From a virus: a stretch of DNA of 64,000 nt. Positions within the stretch are counted from its first letter, which is position 1; each line of letters starts with the position of its first letter. The notes under the pieces are model-generated. The model was given only the letters and a program-made list of their open reading frames with translations. It did not search any database and had not been told where the DNA came from. The DNA lies in the IMG/VR virus record IMGVR_UViG_3300020473_000020, positions 1-64,000 of that record; one strand, 5' to 3'. A program made the position numbers and the translations under genes. Below, one piece after another: positions 42,380 to 51,425 of this stretch.

Positions 42380-42405
42380 AAAAAGGCGACTTAGGTCGCC
42401 TTTTT
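42380..42405. terminator. Terminator after the capsid gene
   Basis: AAAAGGCGACTTAGGTCGCC with T runs on both sides, 22 bp after the capsid stop. Confidence 0.88.
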
Positions 42406-42426
42406 AGTGTCAAATCTAGGACTAGA

Positions 42427-43827
42427 TTAAACTAACTTGATCTTAGTGATGAAGTTAGGAACTAGTACGTCGATTGCACCCCAAACAGCCGCAGCCTTTT
42501 GATTCATAAGAGGATTTGAACCGTGCGGTAGGGCTGATGTAACAACTAAAGGCATATATGGGGCTGATACAAGTGCACTTTCAAAGTTAGATTTACCTTT
42601 GTAAAGAGCAACAGCTTCGTCTGGGTGCATCACGTGTTGGTTAGGAACACGGATTACTAAGATACCGTCTAAAGTACCGAAGATGTGTGGACCGATTGCC
42701 GCGCCGTCAGAAAGCTTGTTGAAGCCTTGTAGAGTACCGATTAGGGCACAAACGTTACGACCAGCTACTAGAGCTGAGATAGTACCACGACCAGCGTTAC
42801 CAAGGATTACAGCTTCTGCTTGTGCAAGAGCGTCTTTGAAGCCTTGCTTGTGCTCAGCGTAAGAGATACCGCTTGGCGCAGCTTTTTGGAACGTAGTCTC
42901 ACCTTGAGCTTTAGCTAGAAGCATGCGAGTAGCAGCGTTCATTTGCTCAGAGTTGATAGCAGCAACTAAGTCTTGTGCAACTTCGTCTTCTGCAACCATA
43001 CCGAAACGACGACGTAGCGCGTATGACTGTTGCATACCGATAGTGTCTTTCAGTGCCCATAGACGAGCGTTAACAGTCTTAGAAGTGAACTTCATTAGGA
43101 TCTTAGGAATGTCTTCCGCAGACTCGTAATCAGACTGGTAAGAAGCTGTGATCGTGTGACCGTCAGCTGGGTTGTTCTTCAACGTGATAGTTACAGCACC
43201 AGTGTTGTAGTCAACTGTACCTTGGATGTCGAAACCGATTAACTGGCCAGCGCCGTTATCAGTAGCAACTAGACCAAGCTGTGCAAGTTCGATGCGAACT
43301 GAACCAGCGCGTAGTGGAGTGTTAACTAGTACGAAAGAGTACTCAGTTGTACCGTCAACAGTGTCACCGTGAGCTTCGCCAACAACAGCAGAAGAAGCGT
43401 AACCGTCAGCTGCGTAGTTGTCACCACCCATAGGACCTGATAGTACGTCACCTGCGTTAACGCCGCCTTTAGTTGAAGCAGCAACAACGTTTTTGTAGTA
43501 GATAGTGCCTTGCTCTTCGTCAATCGGTTGGATTGAAGCGATAGCAGAAAGCGGAGAAGTACCGTAAGCAACAGTTAATACGTCGAATGCAACGTCAGGG
43601 ATCTTGCCTAATTGGCCGATTGAACCGTCTTCTTCACAAAGCTCTTTGTAGATTTCAAAGTTTTCTAACTGCTTACCAAGAGCGTAAACGTCGTTAGAAG
43701 TGATAGAGCGTACTTTTGAAAGTAGTGACTGGCTTTGTAACGCTTCCATGAATGGTGCGTATTTTTCAGCGTACTGACTTGCGCCGCTGTCGATGCGTGC
43801 GCCGATTGCATTTTCATTGATAGACAT
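42427..43827 (-). CDS. Major capsid protein (HK97-fold, large-phage type)
   Basis: 466 aa from ATG 43827, which follows GAGGATAACTACC (good spacing); an upstream in-frame start lacks support. The position after the protease/scaffold, the length and the run of Ala/Gly-rich strands support a capsid. ALRRRFGMVAEDEVAQDLVA and a C-terminal PYMPLVVTSALPHGSNPL block resemble capsid proteins of large myoviruses. The N-terminal part up to a protease site is probably removed in maturation. Very high expression is expected: a strong terminator follows, and the leader carries GAGAC. Confidence 0.85.
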   Translation of the reverse strand: MSINENAIGARIDSGASQYAEKYAPFMEALQSQSLLSKVRSITSNDVYALGKQLENFEIYKELCEEDGSIGQLGKIPDVAFDVLTVAYGTSPLSAIASIQPIDEEQGTIYYKNVVAASTKGGVNAGDVLSGPMGGDNYAADGYASSAVVGEAHGDTVDGTTEYSFVLVNTPLRAGSVRIELAQLGLVATDNGAGQLIGFDIQGTVDYNTGAVTITLKNNPADGHTITASYQSDYESAEDIPKILMKFTSKTVNARLWALKDTIGMQQSYALRRRFGMVAEDEVAQDLVAAINSEQMNAATRMLLAKAQGETTFQKAAPSGISYAEHKQGFKDALAQAEAVILGNAGRGTISALVAGRNVCALIGTLQGFNKLSDGAAIGPHIFGTLDGILVIRVPNQHVMHPDEAVALYKGKSNFESALVSAPYMPLVVTSALPHGSNPLMNQKAAAVWGAIDVLVPNFITKIKLV

Positions 43828-43957
43828 GGTAGTTATCCTCATTTGTCTCAATCACACCGTTGTACAATTATTTCTGTGTAGTACAACTACAGTGGTGTTT
43901 TTAAATTTGTAAACTTTGCAGCCACTCTCAATAGCGACTGCTAATCATGTTCGAGTA

Positions 43958-45049
43958 TTAGTTGCAGCTCTCGAATAAGCCACCAACAGTAAGTTTCTTA
44001 CCGCTGTGACGTGCACTAACGTCTTCTTCTGACAGCTCAACCGAGTCAGTAGTAACTTGGCCGAATTGCTTCATAAGAGTTTCAGTTAAAGAACCAGCAC
44101 GTGAACGAGTTGGTGCAGACTCAGAAACCTTTGCTTTAGCAGCAGCTTCGTCTACAGAATCGTCTTCATCGCTGTCGTCGTTGTCGATACCGTCAACGTC
44201 GTCTTCATCTTCGTCGTCATCGCAGTCTTTACCTTCAACCACTGTGTGTTCAGTAGTTGCAGTAGTTGCTGTAGTTGCAGCAGACTCAGCTACAGTGCCA
44301 CCCGATAGACGAGTTAACATTGCGCGAGCTTGGTCTTCGCCGAATGACTCAAGCATTTCTGCTACGATGTCGTTCGGTGCATTAGTTTCAGCAGCTAGTA
44401 CTGCAACTTCCGCTTCGAATTTTTGCTGACGTAGAGACTCAGCCATGTGCTCAGTACGCTCGATTAGTGCTTCAACTTGAGAAACAGTACCTAGTTCTAG
44501 GTAAGCTTCTAATAGGTCAGTTGCTTGCTCTAATTCAACAGGCGTAGCTACAGCTTGGTAAGCTTCTAATAGGTCAAGGGCAGCGTTGATTTCTTCAACA
44601 GTACCTAGCTCTGCGTAAGCTTCTGAAACGTTCGATGCTTCTGCGATAGCGTTCTCGCCGCCATCAAGTAGCTTTTCTGCAACGTCCATAACGCCTTCGA
44701 TAGCTTCAACAGTACCTAGTGCTTGGTAAGCAGCTAGTTGCTCTTGTACAGACTCTAAAGAACCCGCTTTTTCAGTTAAGTCGCCGTGTGCTGTTTTCAT
44801 GCTGTTGAACTGTTCGAAAACAGTTGAAATTGCTTCAACAGAACCAAGCTTCTTGTACTTAGTAAGTTCTTCATTAACTGCATTGAAGTTTTCTACTTTA
44901 GCTGTAAGTTCAGCTACAGTAGCTGTCAATGTTTCGTTAGTGCCACTTAGTGCCTCATTCTCTGCGTAAGAAGCAGTTAAGTCGTTTTCAACTTGTGCTT
45001 TTTGACGCGCAAGAGCTGAGATAGTAGCAGCAGTATCAGTTGCGCTCAT
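43958..45049 (-). CDS. Nested scaffold protein from an internal start
   Basis: GAGGA lies 7 nt before an in-frame ATG (45047-45049) at residue 230 of the protease-scaffold gene, exactly at the domain boundary. It would give a 363-aa scaffold alone, as in the lambda C/Nu3 arrangement. Confidence 0.65.
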   Translation of the reverse strand: MSATDTAATISALARQKAQVENDLTASYAENEALSGTNETLTATVAELTAKVENFNAVNEELTKYKKLGSVEAISTVFEQFNSMKTAHGDLTEKAGSLESVQEQLAAYQALGTVEAIEGVMDVAEKLLDGGENAIAEASNVSEAYAELGTVEEINAALDLLEAYQAVATPVELEQATDLLEAYLELGTVSQVEALIERTEHMAESLRQQKFEAEVAVLAAETNAPNDIVAEMLESFGEDQARAMLTRLSGGTVAESAATTATTATTEHTVVEGKDCDDDEDEDDVDGIDNDDSDEDDSVDEAAAKAKVSESAPTRSRAGSLTETLMKQFGQVTTDSVELSEEDVSARHSGKKLTVGGLFESCN

Positions 45050-45736
45050 TTCTCTTTCCTCAGAAGTGTTTTTTGGGTCAGTGGTTACCTGTTCAGAGTC
45101 CGCACCTTCACCGAGCAGTGATGTGTGGATCTTAGAGGCTTCCATATCTAAACTTTCGACTAATTTTGGAATAGCAATAGCCACGCCCTGCACGCGAACA
45201 AAGTCAAAGGTCTCTAATTCAAAAGACTCTTCGTCGATGATTGGTGCGCCGTCACGTTTTTCATTGCGGAAACCGCCGTAGCCTCGGCTAGATACAGGAA
45301 ACTGTACCCCGCCTCGAAGGTAAGCGTTTAATGCCCGTCCAGATGGAGTGTTCAAGACAAGGATTTCGCCCATGCCAACACCTTGATCTTCATCGATCCA
45401 CAGACGAGCCACGCGGTGACTTGCTAGACCTTGAAGAAGTGCTTCATCGTCAAGCTTCTGGGAGTGACCAATGGTACCCAGCATAGTGCCGTTTGCCATT
45501 GCTTCACTGGTACGCTCGATAGCCTTTTCCCAAAGTTTGCGAGTGTAGAAGCGGCCGTTACGGGATTTCCCGTCGACTAAAAAGAAAGGACCAACCACGC
45601 GGGCTAGTATATTCTCACCATCAACCACACCAGCATTTGGAGAATCATCAGGGATAGAAATATCTTTCGCCTCATGAATCTCGTACTTTGCTACAGGCAT
45701 TTCAAACGCATCAACGAATAAATCTCGTTGTGACAT
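43958..45736 (-). CDS. Prohead protease fused to scaffold
   Basis: 592 aa. Residues 1-200 are a gp21-like (S80/U9) protease: NGRFYTRKLWEKA, GTIGHSQ with catalytic His91 and FPVSSRGYGG with Ser149/150. Residues 230-590 are an acidic scaffold with coiled coil and four repeats starting Y..LG[ST]V (about 293-440), then a Ser/Asp-rich acidic stretch and a conserved C-terminus. An internal start with its own ribosome site makes a second product (see 43958-45049). Confidence 0.87.
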   Translation of the reverse strand: MSQRDLFVDAFEMPVAKYEIHEAKDISIPDDSPNAGVVDGENILARVVGPFFLVDGKSRNGRFYTRKLWEKAIERTSEAMANGTMLGTIGHSQKLDDEALLQGLASHRVARLWIDEDQGVGMGEILVLNTPSGRALNAYLRGGVQFPVSSRGYGGFRNEKRDGAPIIDEESFELETFDFVRVQGVAIAIPKLVESLDMEASKIHTSLLGEGADSEQVTTDPKNTSEEREMSATDTAATISALARQKAQVENDLTASYAENEALSGTNETLTATVAELTAKVENFNAVNEELTKYKKLGSVEAISTVFEQFNSMKTAHGDLTEKAGSLESVQEQLAAYQALGTVEAIEGVMDVAEKLLDGGENAIAEASNVSEAYAELGTVEEINAALDLLEAYQAVATPVELEQATDLLEAYLELGTVSQVEALIERTEHMAESLRQQKFEAEVAVLAAETNAPNDIVAEMLESFGEDQARAMLTRLSGGTVAESAATTATTATTEHTVVEGKDCDDDEDEDDVDGIDNDDSDEDDSVDEAAAKAKVSESAPTRSRAGSLTETLMKQFGQVTTDSVELSEEDVSARHSGKKLTVGGLFESCN

Positions 45737-45764
45737 GCGTTACCTCATTAGTTCAATTAAAAAT

Positions 45765-46475
45765 CTAAGCCTTGCTTAGTCGAGTTTCAAACTCTTGTAC
45801 AAAACTTAACTCATTTTCATCCATTGTACAATGGTGCAGTGTGCTTTGTACAACATTAATGTAATTTTCTGAACAGCCTGCTTCAAAAAATGCTGAGTTA
45901 AGCGCATTCGGATGTGTCAGGCAAAGAAGCATTTCTAGCTCATCTTCGCTGAGTGACACGGCATTAGTCTCAACAAGCATTTCACCGTCGCTTTCGTTCC
46001 ACCAACGTTGCTCGATCTCAAGCAGGGCAGGTACCACGTGATCCATCATGATACCCAAGTCACGTTGGTCTGCCATCGGCTGGTACGTTTCGTTCTCGAT
46101 GTACAGGTGCGTACGCATGCTGGCCACTGCTTTAAGTAGTGTCTCGCGTAGCATCTTAGATGACTTGGTACCGCTCGACGTAATACGAGAAGCTAGGAAG
46201 CGTCCCATTTGACGGTGCATGCGCTTACCTTTAGTCGACTTGTGGTACTTAGATAAACCTTTCTTGTACGACTTACGGTTTTTACGCCAGCCTTTCTTTG
46301 CGTTCTTAGCTACCTTGGCGCTTTTGGCACCACGGATAAGACCTGAACGGCGCTTAATAAACTCATGTACTTCCTCTTCTGGAATTGAGTCCATCGGTGT
46401 ACTAATGGAGTAGCCTAGCTCACTTAGGAAACTAATGCGGTCTGCTTCTTCGTTAATACGCATCATAGTGGTCAT
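45765..46475 (-). CDS. Head-region protein of unknown function
   Basis: 236 aa. Residues about 45-95 are highly basic (Lys/Arg-rich), the rest acidic and helical. It starts at ATG 46475, overlapping the portal stop, so is co-translated with it. It may be a head-morphogenesis or DNA-interacting protein; not recognised. Confidence 0.65.
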   Translation of the reverse strand: MTTMMRINEEADRISFLSELGYSISTPMDSIPEEEVHEFIKRRSGLIRGAKSAKVAKNAKKGWRKNRKSYKKGLSKYHKSTKGKRMHRQMGRFLASRITSSGTKSSKMLRETLLKAVASMRTHLYIENETYQPMADQRDLGIMMDHVVPALLEIEQRWWNESDGEMLVETNAVSLSEDELEMLLCLTHPNALNSAFFEAGCSENYINVVQSTLHHCTMDENELSFVQEFETRLSKA

Positions 46476-48349
46476 TGTGGGGTGTCCTCGCTTTCTTCGG
46501 TACTATTGGCAACTGGTGCCGTTGCTTCTTGGTTTTTAGCAGCAATCGTGTCGGACTCATCGAAAACTTGCATATCTTTAGGTGCAATGTCTTCTTTGAT
46601 AGATTCACCCGCTTTTTCTTCGCTGTTAGTTCGAACTTCGTCGTAATTGATTTCATCGCCCACGTCGGCCGCAGCTTCTTGGAGCTTAGCTGCTAGTAGA
46701 CCAAAGGCTTCTTGCATGATCGCATCTTGTGGGACGTCGGCGTTTGTAGCGTCACGACCTTTCTTTTCCGAAGTAGGGCGTTTCTTCTTGCCGTCTGACC
46801 TCGGGTCAGGCTCATCCTCGTTAAGGTCTTCTGACAATGGAAGGATGAATGAACGGTTACTACCAAATAGAGCCATTTGGCGACGCATCCAGTCCGATAG
46901 TGCTTCAAAGTCAATACGGCCATTGAACTGTTCACTGTCGTTAAGTTCAGTCATGAACATCCAAAGGTCAGATACCATCGCGTTTACTTGGTCAGCAAAT
47001 TCAAGCTTATCTAACTCATCAATGTTTACTACTTCATTACGGAATACGACGTGAATATCTTGCGGTAGTGCTTCAATGCCTTTCGTTAGAAGGTGAGCCA
47101 TAGCCAGCTGTTTAGCACCTGATGCTAATGCAGCTTGAATAGACTTGATCTTGCGAAGGTAACGCGCGTGGCGCTTCAAGAACTCGCCTTTAGATTCGGC
47201 TGACTCGCTGCCGAATAGTAACTCTGGTGGAACCCCGATAGTTGCACAGATTGTTGCGCGGTTATCACGGATGTTGCTGAGCATGTCGTCAGCTGTACGG
47301 TTTTCTTTTACGTCGACTGTTTGCAGGTTGCCTTTATCACCCATAACAGGCACACACTTAGTACGGCCAGCGGTTGATAAGATCGAGCCTACGTCTGACA
47401 AGTCACCTGAGCGCTTATCTAATGCAGTTTTATTGTTTAATAGTTGCTCGTAGCGACGTGAAATTGCAAAAGCTTCTTTAGGGTCTGTTTGCGCAGGCAC
47501 TGTCACGCCTACGATAGAACCTGTGCTAAGCTGATGTAGCTTACTAGCAGGTACTAGCGACTCTAACAGCTGTAATTCTTTCAGTTTTGACTGTACGCCA
47601 TATAGCAAAGGACGACCAACACGTATGTAGTTCGGCAGCTTCTTCTTTAGGGCTTCAAGGTCTTTGTCGTTTACGCCGAACTCTTCACCAAGGTCAATAC
47701 GCAGTTTACTTCGGCCAAGGGCAAAGTGAAGGTGCGAACTCGCTGGCTTAATAAGAATACGGTTAGTCTCGCGGACAAGATACTTTTCAGGAAGACCATG
47801 GCGGTATAGCGCTACAATGTTCTCTTGCTTAACATCATCGCTGATAGCCACTACACCTTCTTCTGGGTCTAACTCCATTGATAACGTGTAGTCCCCGTTA
47901 CTGAGTAAGTCGAGGGTAATGTCTTCGAAGATTTGGTCAATGTTCAAGCGGCGTTGAAGTACTTTAAGCTCTTCGTCAATCTCTTTGACTGGGCTTTGTA
48001 GATGTACGATCTCACCCGTCATAATATCGGCGACAAGTGTCTCGTCGGCGATAAGGTTTAACAGTGCATCAACTAGGTAATACTTCTGAACATCCTTTAG
48101 TGACTGCGAATAAGCCCGTTTAGTATCGGCCGCTTTTGTAAAGGCTGATACCATGGCCATTGCAGCTGAACCGCCGAGTGAAGCACGGTCAGCTTCTTTA
48201 TCGACCATTTGGTCACGGACGGCATCACGGAACTTGCTCAGGTGCTGGTTTACGAGGTCACCAGCTTGGTCGTTTGTGCTCGCGAATGCGTTACTCTCAT
48301 TAATAGAGTCAAACGTCGGCACATTTTTGGATGAATACAACTCAGGCAT
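46472..48349 (-). CDS. Portal protein
   Basis: 625 aa. Position between terminase and protease, length, and a central region with ATICATIGVPPELLFGSES followed by EFLKRHARYLRKIKS fit portals of large myoviruses. The C-terminal 130 residues are acidic and low complexity. It forms the dodecameric DNA channel and head-tail vertex. Confidence 0.8.
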   Translation of the reverse strand: MPELYSSKNVPTFDSINESNAFASTNDQAGDLVNQHLSKFRDAVRDQMVDKEADRASLGGSAAMAMVSAFTKAADTKRAYSQSLKDVQKYYLVDALLNLIADETLVADIMTGEIVHLQSPVKEIDEELKVLQRRLNIDQIFEDITLDLLSNGDYTLSMELDPEEGVVAISDDVKQENIVALYRHGLPEKYLVRETNRILIKPASSHLHFALGRSKLRIDLGEEFGVNDKDLEALKKKLPNYIRVGRPLLYGVQSKLKELQLLESLVPASKLHQLSTGSIVGVTVPAQTDPKEAFAISRRYEQLLNNKTALDKRSGDLSDVGSILSTAGRTKCVPVMGDKGNLQTVDVKENRTADDMLSNIRDNRATICATIGVPPELLFGSESAESKGEFLKRHARYLRKIKSIQAALASGAKQLAMAHLLTKGIEALPQDIHVVFRNEVVNIDELDKLEFADQVNAMVSDLWMFMTELNDSEQFNGRIDFEALSDWMRRQMALFGSNRSFILPLSEDLNEDEPDPRSDGKKKRPTSEKKGRDATNADVPQDAIMQEAFGLLAAKLQEAAADVGDEINYDEVRTNSEEKAGESIKEDIAPKDMQVFDESDTIAAKNQEATAPVANSTEESEDTPQ

Positions 48350-48612
48350 GATCGCCCCCTGTATTTAGTCCTAATAACAGCATAGTCATACTGTAGTGTC
48401 TCCTAACAAGTGTTTAGGCTGACTGTCTCAATTCAGCGTCTCAATCAGTGTGGGTTAAACATCGCAATGGTGCGACGCCACTGGGGGAGTTTATCAACAG
48501 ATTCGTTGTACAACAAGCTGCAACGTAAAGTTTTTAGGCTCGTCAGGCCGCGTGAATACTGGGTTTGCTAGGCTTTTGCAGGTAGGTGAAAATTAAATCA
48601 TTGTACAATGTA

Positions 48613-48641
48613 TTGCGCCGCAGGGGTTTTCGTGGTTTAAT
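48613..48641 (+). promoter_or_regulatory. Plus-strand promoter
   Basis: TTGCGC (48613-48618), 17 bp beginning CGCAG, TTTAAT (48636-48641). TTGTACAA (48601-48608) lies just upstream. The 334-bp gap 48350-48683 holds this and a second TTGTACAA (about 48507) with no gene. Confidence 0.75.
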
Positions 48642-48683
48642 AGCTTCAACTTAACCGATTAGCAACCTCCCACGGAGAACTTA

Positions 48684-48908
48684 ATGACCGCACAAACTGA
48701 AATTCAAGATAACCGTTATACTTATGGTTCTGACTGGCCTGCTGGCTCTGTAATTGAAATGTTCGGTACGCAGTATCGAATCCGTGAGAACAACGGCACT
48801 TCGGGTGAGGTCGAATACTTAGATGGTACCTTTGCAACAAGTAACTTCTCATGGTGGTACGCCGATGAGAAGGCTGTATTGGTCTCTCGCCCTGAGCAGG
48901 CTAAATGA
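48684..48908 (+). CDS. Hypothetical protein
   Basis: 74 aa, not recognised; predicted beta-rich (YRIRENNG ... WWYADEKAVLV). Stop overlaps the next ATG. Confidence 0.6.
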   Translation: MTAQTEIQDNRYTYGSDWPAGSVIEMFGTQYRIRENNGTSGEVEYLDGTFATSNFSWWYADEKAVLVSRPEQAK

Positions 48909-49111
48909 CCATGTCTGAGAAAGAAGTGTCAATTATCACGGGTACTCTGCGCGGTGATTTGTATGCTGTTTGGTACTACATTGCTGGGAACGGTTCGCAC
49001 GTTCATCCTTGTGTGCGGTTACTGTTCGCACCGTTTGTCGCTTATACGGTGCTGACCATTGGGTTTGCTACTATCCTAGACCACCTCTTTAAAGGTCGAC
49101 CTGAAAACTAG
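48905..49111 (+). CDS. Small membrane protein
   Basis: 68 aa, ATG overlapping the previous stop (ATGA). One hydrophobic segment (FAPFVAYTVLTIGFATIL). Function unknown. Confidence 0.58.
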   Translation: MTMSEKEVSIITGTLRGDLYAVWYYIAGNGSHVHPCVRLLFAPFVAYTVLTIGFATILDHLFKGRPEN

Positions 49112-49171
49112 ATGCGCCCGCACCTAGGCGCGGACGACTTTACTCTGGCGAGCTGCTAGGCAGCTCCGACA

Positions 49172-49471
49172 CTACCTAGCTACTAAAGCGTAGCACTTGT
49201 TATTACTTTTCGAGCACATATAGCGCATGCCGTTGCTATATTCTTCTAGCCATAGCTGTTCGTTGTTCCGTGCCGACATAAGTTTACTAACGTAAAAGGT
49301 TCCTTCTGTTGTGATGACTTTGGCTCGTGCATTGCCATACTCATCAGTGATACCTTCGGAGCTTACAAACGTACCGATGCTCTCTTGCCCCATGTAATGT
49401 GGCGGTGGTTCACTGCACCCAGTTAATGCTAACGTTGTTGCGATGGCTAAGATTGTTGCAAGTTTTCTCAT
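49172..49471 (-). CDS. Small lipoprotein
   Basis: 99 aa with signal peptide and lipobox LALTGC (Cys at about 19). Two later Cys. Located at the end of the symporter unit. Role unknown. Confidence 0.72.
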   Translation of the reverse strand: MRKLATILAIATTLALTGCSEPPPHYMGQESIGTFVSSEGITDEYGNARAKVITTEGTFYVSKLMSARNNEQLWLEEYSNGMRYMCSKSNNKCYALVAR

Positions 49472-49494
49472 TCTTTTATGTCTCTATGTCTCGT

Positions 49495-49806
49495 TTAGTT
49501 GATATACGGTTTGCTGCTTTGTTCTTCTAGGACTTTACGTGCGTAAGCAGTTGCCTCTTGTATGTCCTCAATCGCGTGAGATTGCAGGTCAAAGCTAATA
49601 ACAGGTATTCCGTTGACTTCACCACGTTGGTAAGCGTGATAGAGGTAAACAATACCTGCCTCGTCGCTGTCGTCGAAACCTTCTAGTTGCTCGATAACAT
49701 GCGTTAAGCTCCTAAAGTTTCCCTTTTGCTCGAAGTGCTGGCCGTGGCTGTTCGATACCTCGTAGCATTCTTTTAGTACAGCAATGATGCGTTCGATACA
49801 TTTCAT
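49495..49806 (-). CDS. Hypothetical protein
   Basis: 103 aa, acidic, helical, not recognised. 3 nt after the symporter gene. Confidence 0.6.
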   Translation of the reverse strand: MKCIERIIAVLKECYEVSNSHGQHFEQKGNFRSLTHVIEQLEGFDDSDEAGIVYLYHAYQRGEVNGIPVISFDLQSHAIEDIQEATAYARKVLEEQSSKPYIN

Positions 49807-49809
49807 TGT

Positions 49810-51102
49810 TTAAGCCTTAGCTGTTGCGTTTGGGTCGTTATAGACATCACGGTCTAGCTTACCTTCTGAGTGAGCCACAACCATCGTCACGGCGCTATCA
49901 CCCGTTAAGTTTACGGCTGTTCGGATCATGTCTAAGATAGCGTCCACAGCCATGATCATAAGGATCCCTTCTACAGGTAAACCTACTTGTGAGAAGACCA
50001 TTACGAGTGTCACGGTACCAGCGCCTCGAACCGCTGCTGTGCCCATGCTAGCAAGCGTGGCGGTTAGGACTACCATGCCAAGCTGCTCGAACGTTAGCGT
50101 TATACCAAACGCTTGCGCTACAAAAATCGTGGCAACACCCTGCATAATACTGGTGCCGTCCATGTTTAAGGTTGCACCGAGTGGTACGTTAAACGAGGTT
50201 ACCGACTTACAGACACCCATACCTTTTTCTAGAACGCGTTGCGTCACTGGGATCGTAGCTGAGCTTGATGCAGTCGAGAAACCGAAGAGCCAGACTTGCG
50301 GCATTTTCTTAAAAAAGTTGATTGGATTGATGCGCGCAAAGACAGCCATATAAGCAGGGTAGACAACTAGCATTTGGATAGCGAGTGCAGCGACAACGAC
50401 AAAGAAGTAGCCCATTAATGGTGCAAGCGCGTCGACGCCTTTATCAGCTATTGTTTTTGTCATCATCATGAATAGGCCATACGGGGCTAATCCCATGACA
50501 GTTTTTACAACAGACAGTGTAATATCGTTGGCGTCTTTAGCTAAGTTCTTTACGTTTTGATTGCCTGTCGCAGCCGCGTGGCCTAATACGGCAATACCTA
50601 TGAAAACTGCAAATACCATAACAGCAATCATGTTTCCCTCTACCATGGATTGTATCGGGTTGGCAGGTATCATGTTCAAAAATGTTTCAACCATCGGCGG
50701 TGCTTGTACAACCTCGACGGTCTTACCTGTAACCTCAGCGTTAACACCCTCACCAACGCCAAAGGCCAGCGCAAGTGCAAGACCCAATGTGATAGCAATG
50801 ACCGTCGTGAGGACGTAACTGGCCATCGCTTTAACTCCCATGCGGCCAGCTTGGCCTACGTCATCATTATCGGCGACTGCGAGCATGATGCCTAGAAAAA
50901 CGAGAGGTATAACCATCATCTTCATCAGGCCAATGAAGCCCTGACCCCCAACATAGAACAAGCCGTCAAGAATGTATGTTCGGAATACTGAACCCTCTGC
51001 GGCTAGACCTGTTGCTTGAAGGAAAACACCCACTACCACTGCGGCTAGTAAGGCTATAAGTATTTGTGCGGTTAAGTTACCGCGTATCTGGATCCCACTC
51101 AT
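49810..51102 (-). CDS. Dicarboxylate/amino-acid:cation symporter (DAACS, GltP/DctA fold)
   Basis: 430 aa, full length with about eight TM segments plus two hairpins. The signatures are intact: HP1 serine-rich TASSSATIP (277-285), TM7 NMDGT (313-317) and TM8 DAILDMIRTAVNLTGD (387-402). These bind Na+ or H+ and substrate; the Asp and Arg in TM8 suggest an acidic substrate such as glutamate, aspartate or a C4-dicarboxylate. Base composition and codons look like its neighbours. It lies between terminase and portal blocks and is very unusual in a phage. Confidence 0.9.
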   Translation of the reverse strand: MSGIQIRGNLTAQILIALLAAVVVGVFLQATGLAAEGSVFRTYILDGLFYVGGQGFIGLMKMMVIPLVFLGIMLAVADNDDVGQAGRMGVKAMASYVLTTVIAITLGLALALAFGVGEGVNAEVTGKTVEVVQAPPMVETFLNMIPANPIQSMVEGNMIAVMVFAVFIGIAVLGHAAATGNQNVKNLAKDANDITLSVVKTVMGLAPYGLFMMMTKTIADKGVDALAPLMGYFFVVVAALAIQMLVVYPAYMAVFARINPINFFKKMPQVWLFGFSTASSSATIPVTQRVLEKGMGVCKSVTSFNVPLGATLNMDGTSIMQGVATIFVAQAFGITLTFEQLGMVVLTATLASMGTAAVRGAGTVTLVMVFSQVGLPVEGILMIMAVDAILDMIRTAVNLTGDSAVTMVVAHSEGKLDRDVYNDPNATAKA

Positions 51103-51425
51103 TAGTGTAGTACCTTATTTTTGTTATCATCGTTCGATTGATTATGTTGTTCGTCGGTTTGGCTTTCGGCCTGTTCTTTTGCACGTTCTCTCGATTCTTC
51201 AAGGTCAGCTAAGCGCTTTAAGCGCTTCATTGCAGCCACCTCGCGTTTTATCCACTTAGGCGTAGGCACTGCATCAACAGCGCTTGCAATAAGACCCGTG
51301 ATGAAGTTAAGTGCTGCGCAAAGAAAGATAATGGCGAAGATTGGAAGTAGTATTGTGCACGATGCCGTTAGGAATAGCGCAAGGTTACGTGCGCGCCTGT
51401 GCTGATAGCGGCGTCTATAGTTCAT
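51102..51425 (-). CDS. Single-pass membrane protein with charged tail
   Basis: 107 aa from ATG 51425, overlapping the preceding gene by 11 nt. Basic N-terminus, one hydrophobic segment (about 15-45), then a highly charged coil. Stop overlaps the symporter start, so it may be an accessory of the transporter; no evidence beyond linkage. Confidence 0.6.
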   Translation of the reverse strand: MNYRRRYQHRRARNLALFLTASCTILLPIFAIIFLCAALNFITGLIASAVDAVPTPKWIKREVAAMKRLKRLADLEESRERAKEQAESQTDEQHNQSNDDNKNKVLH

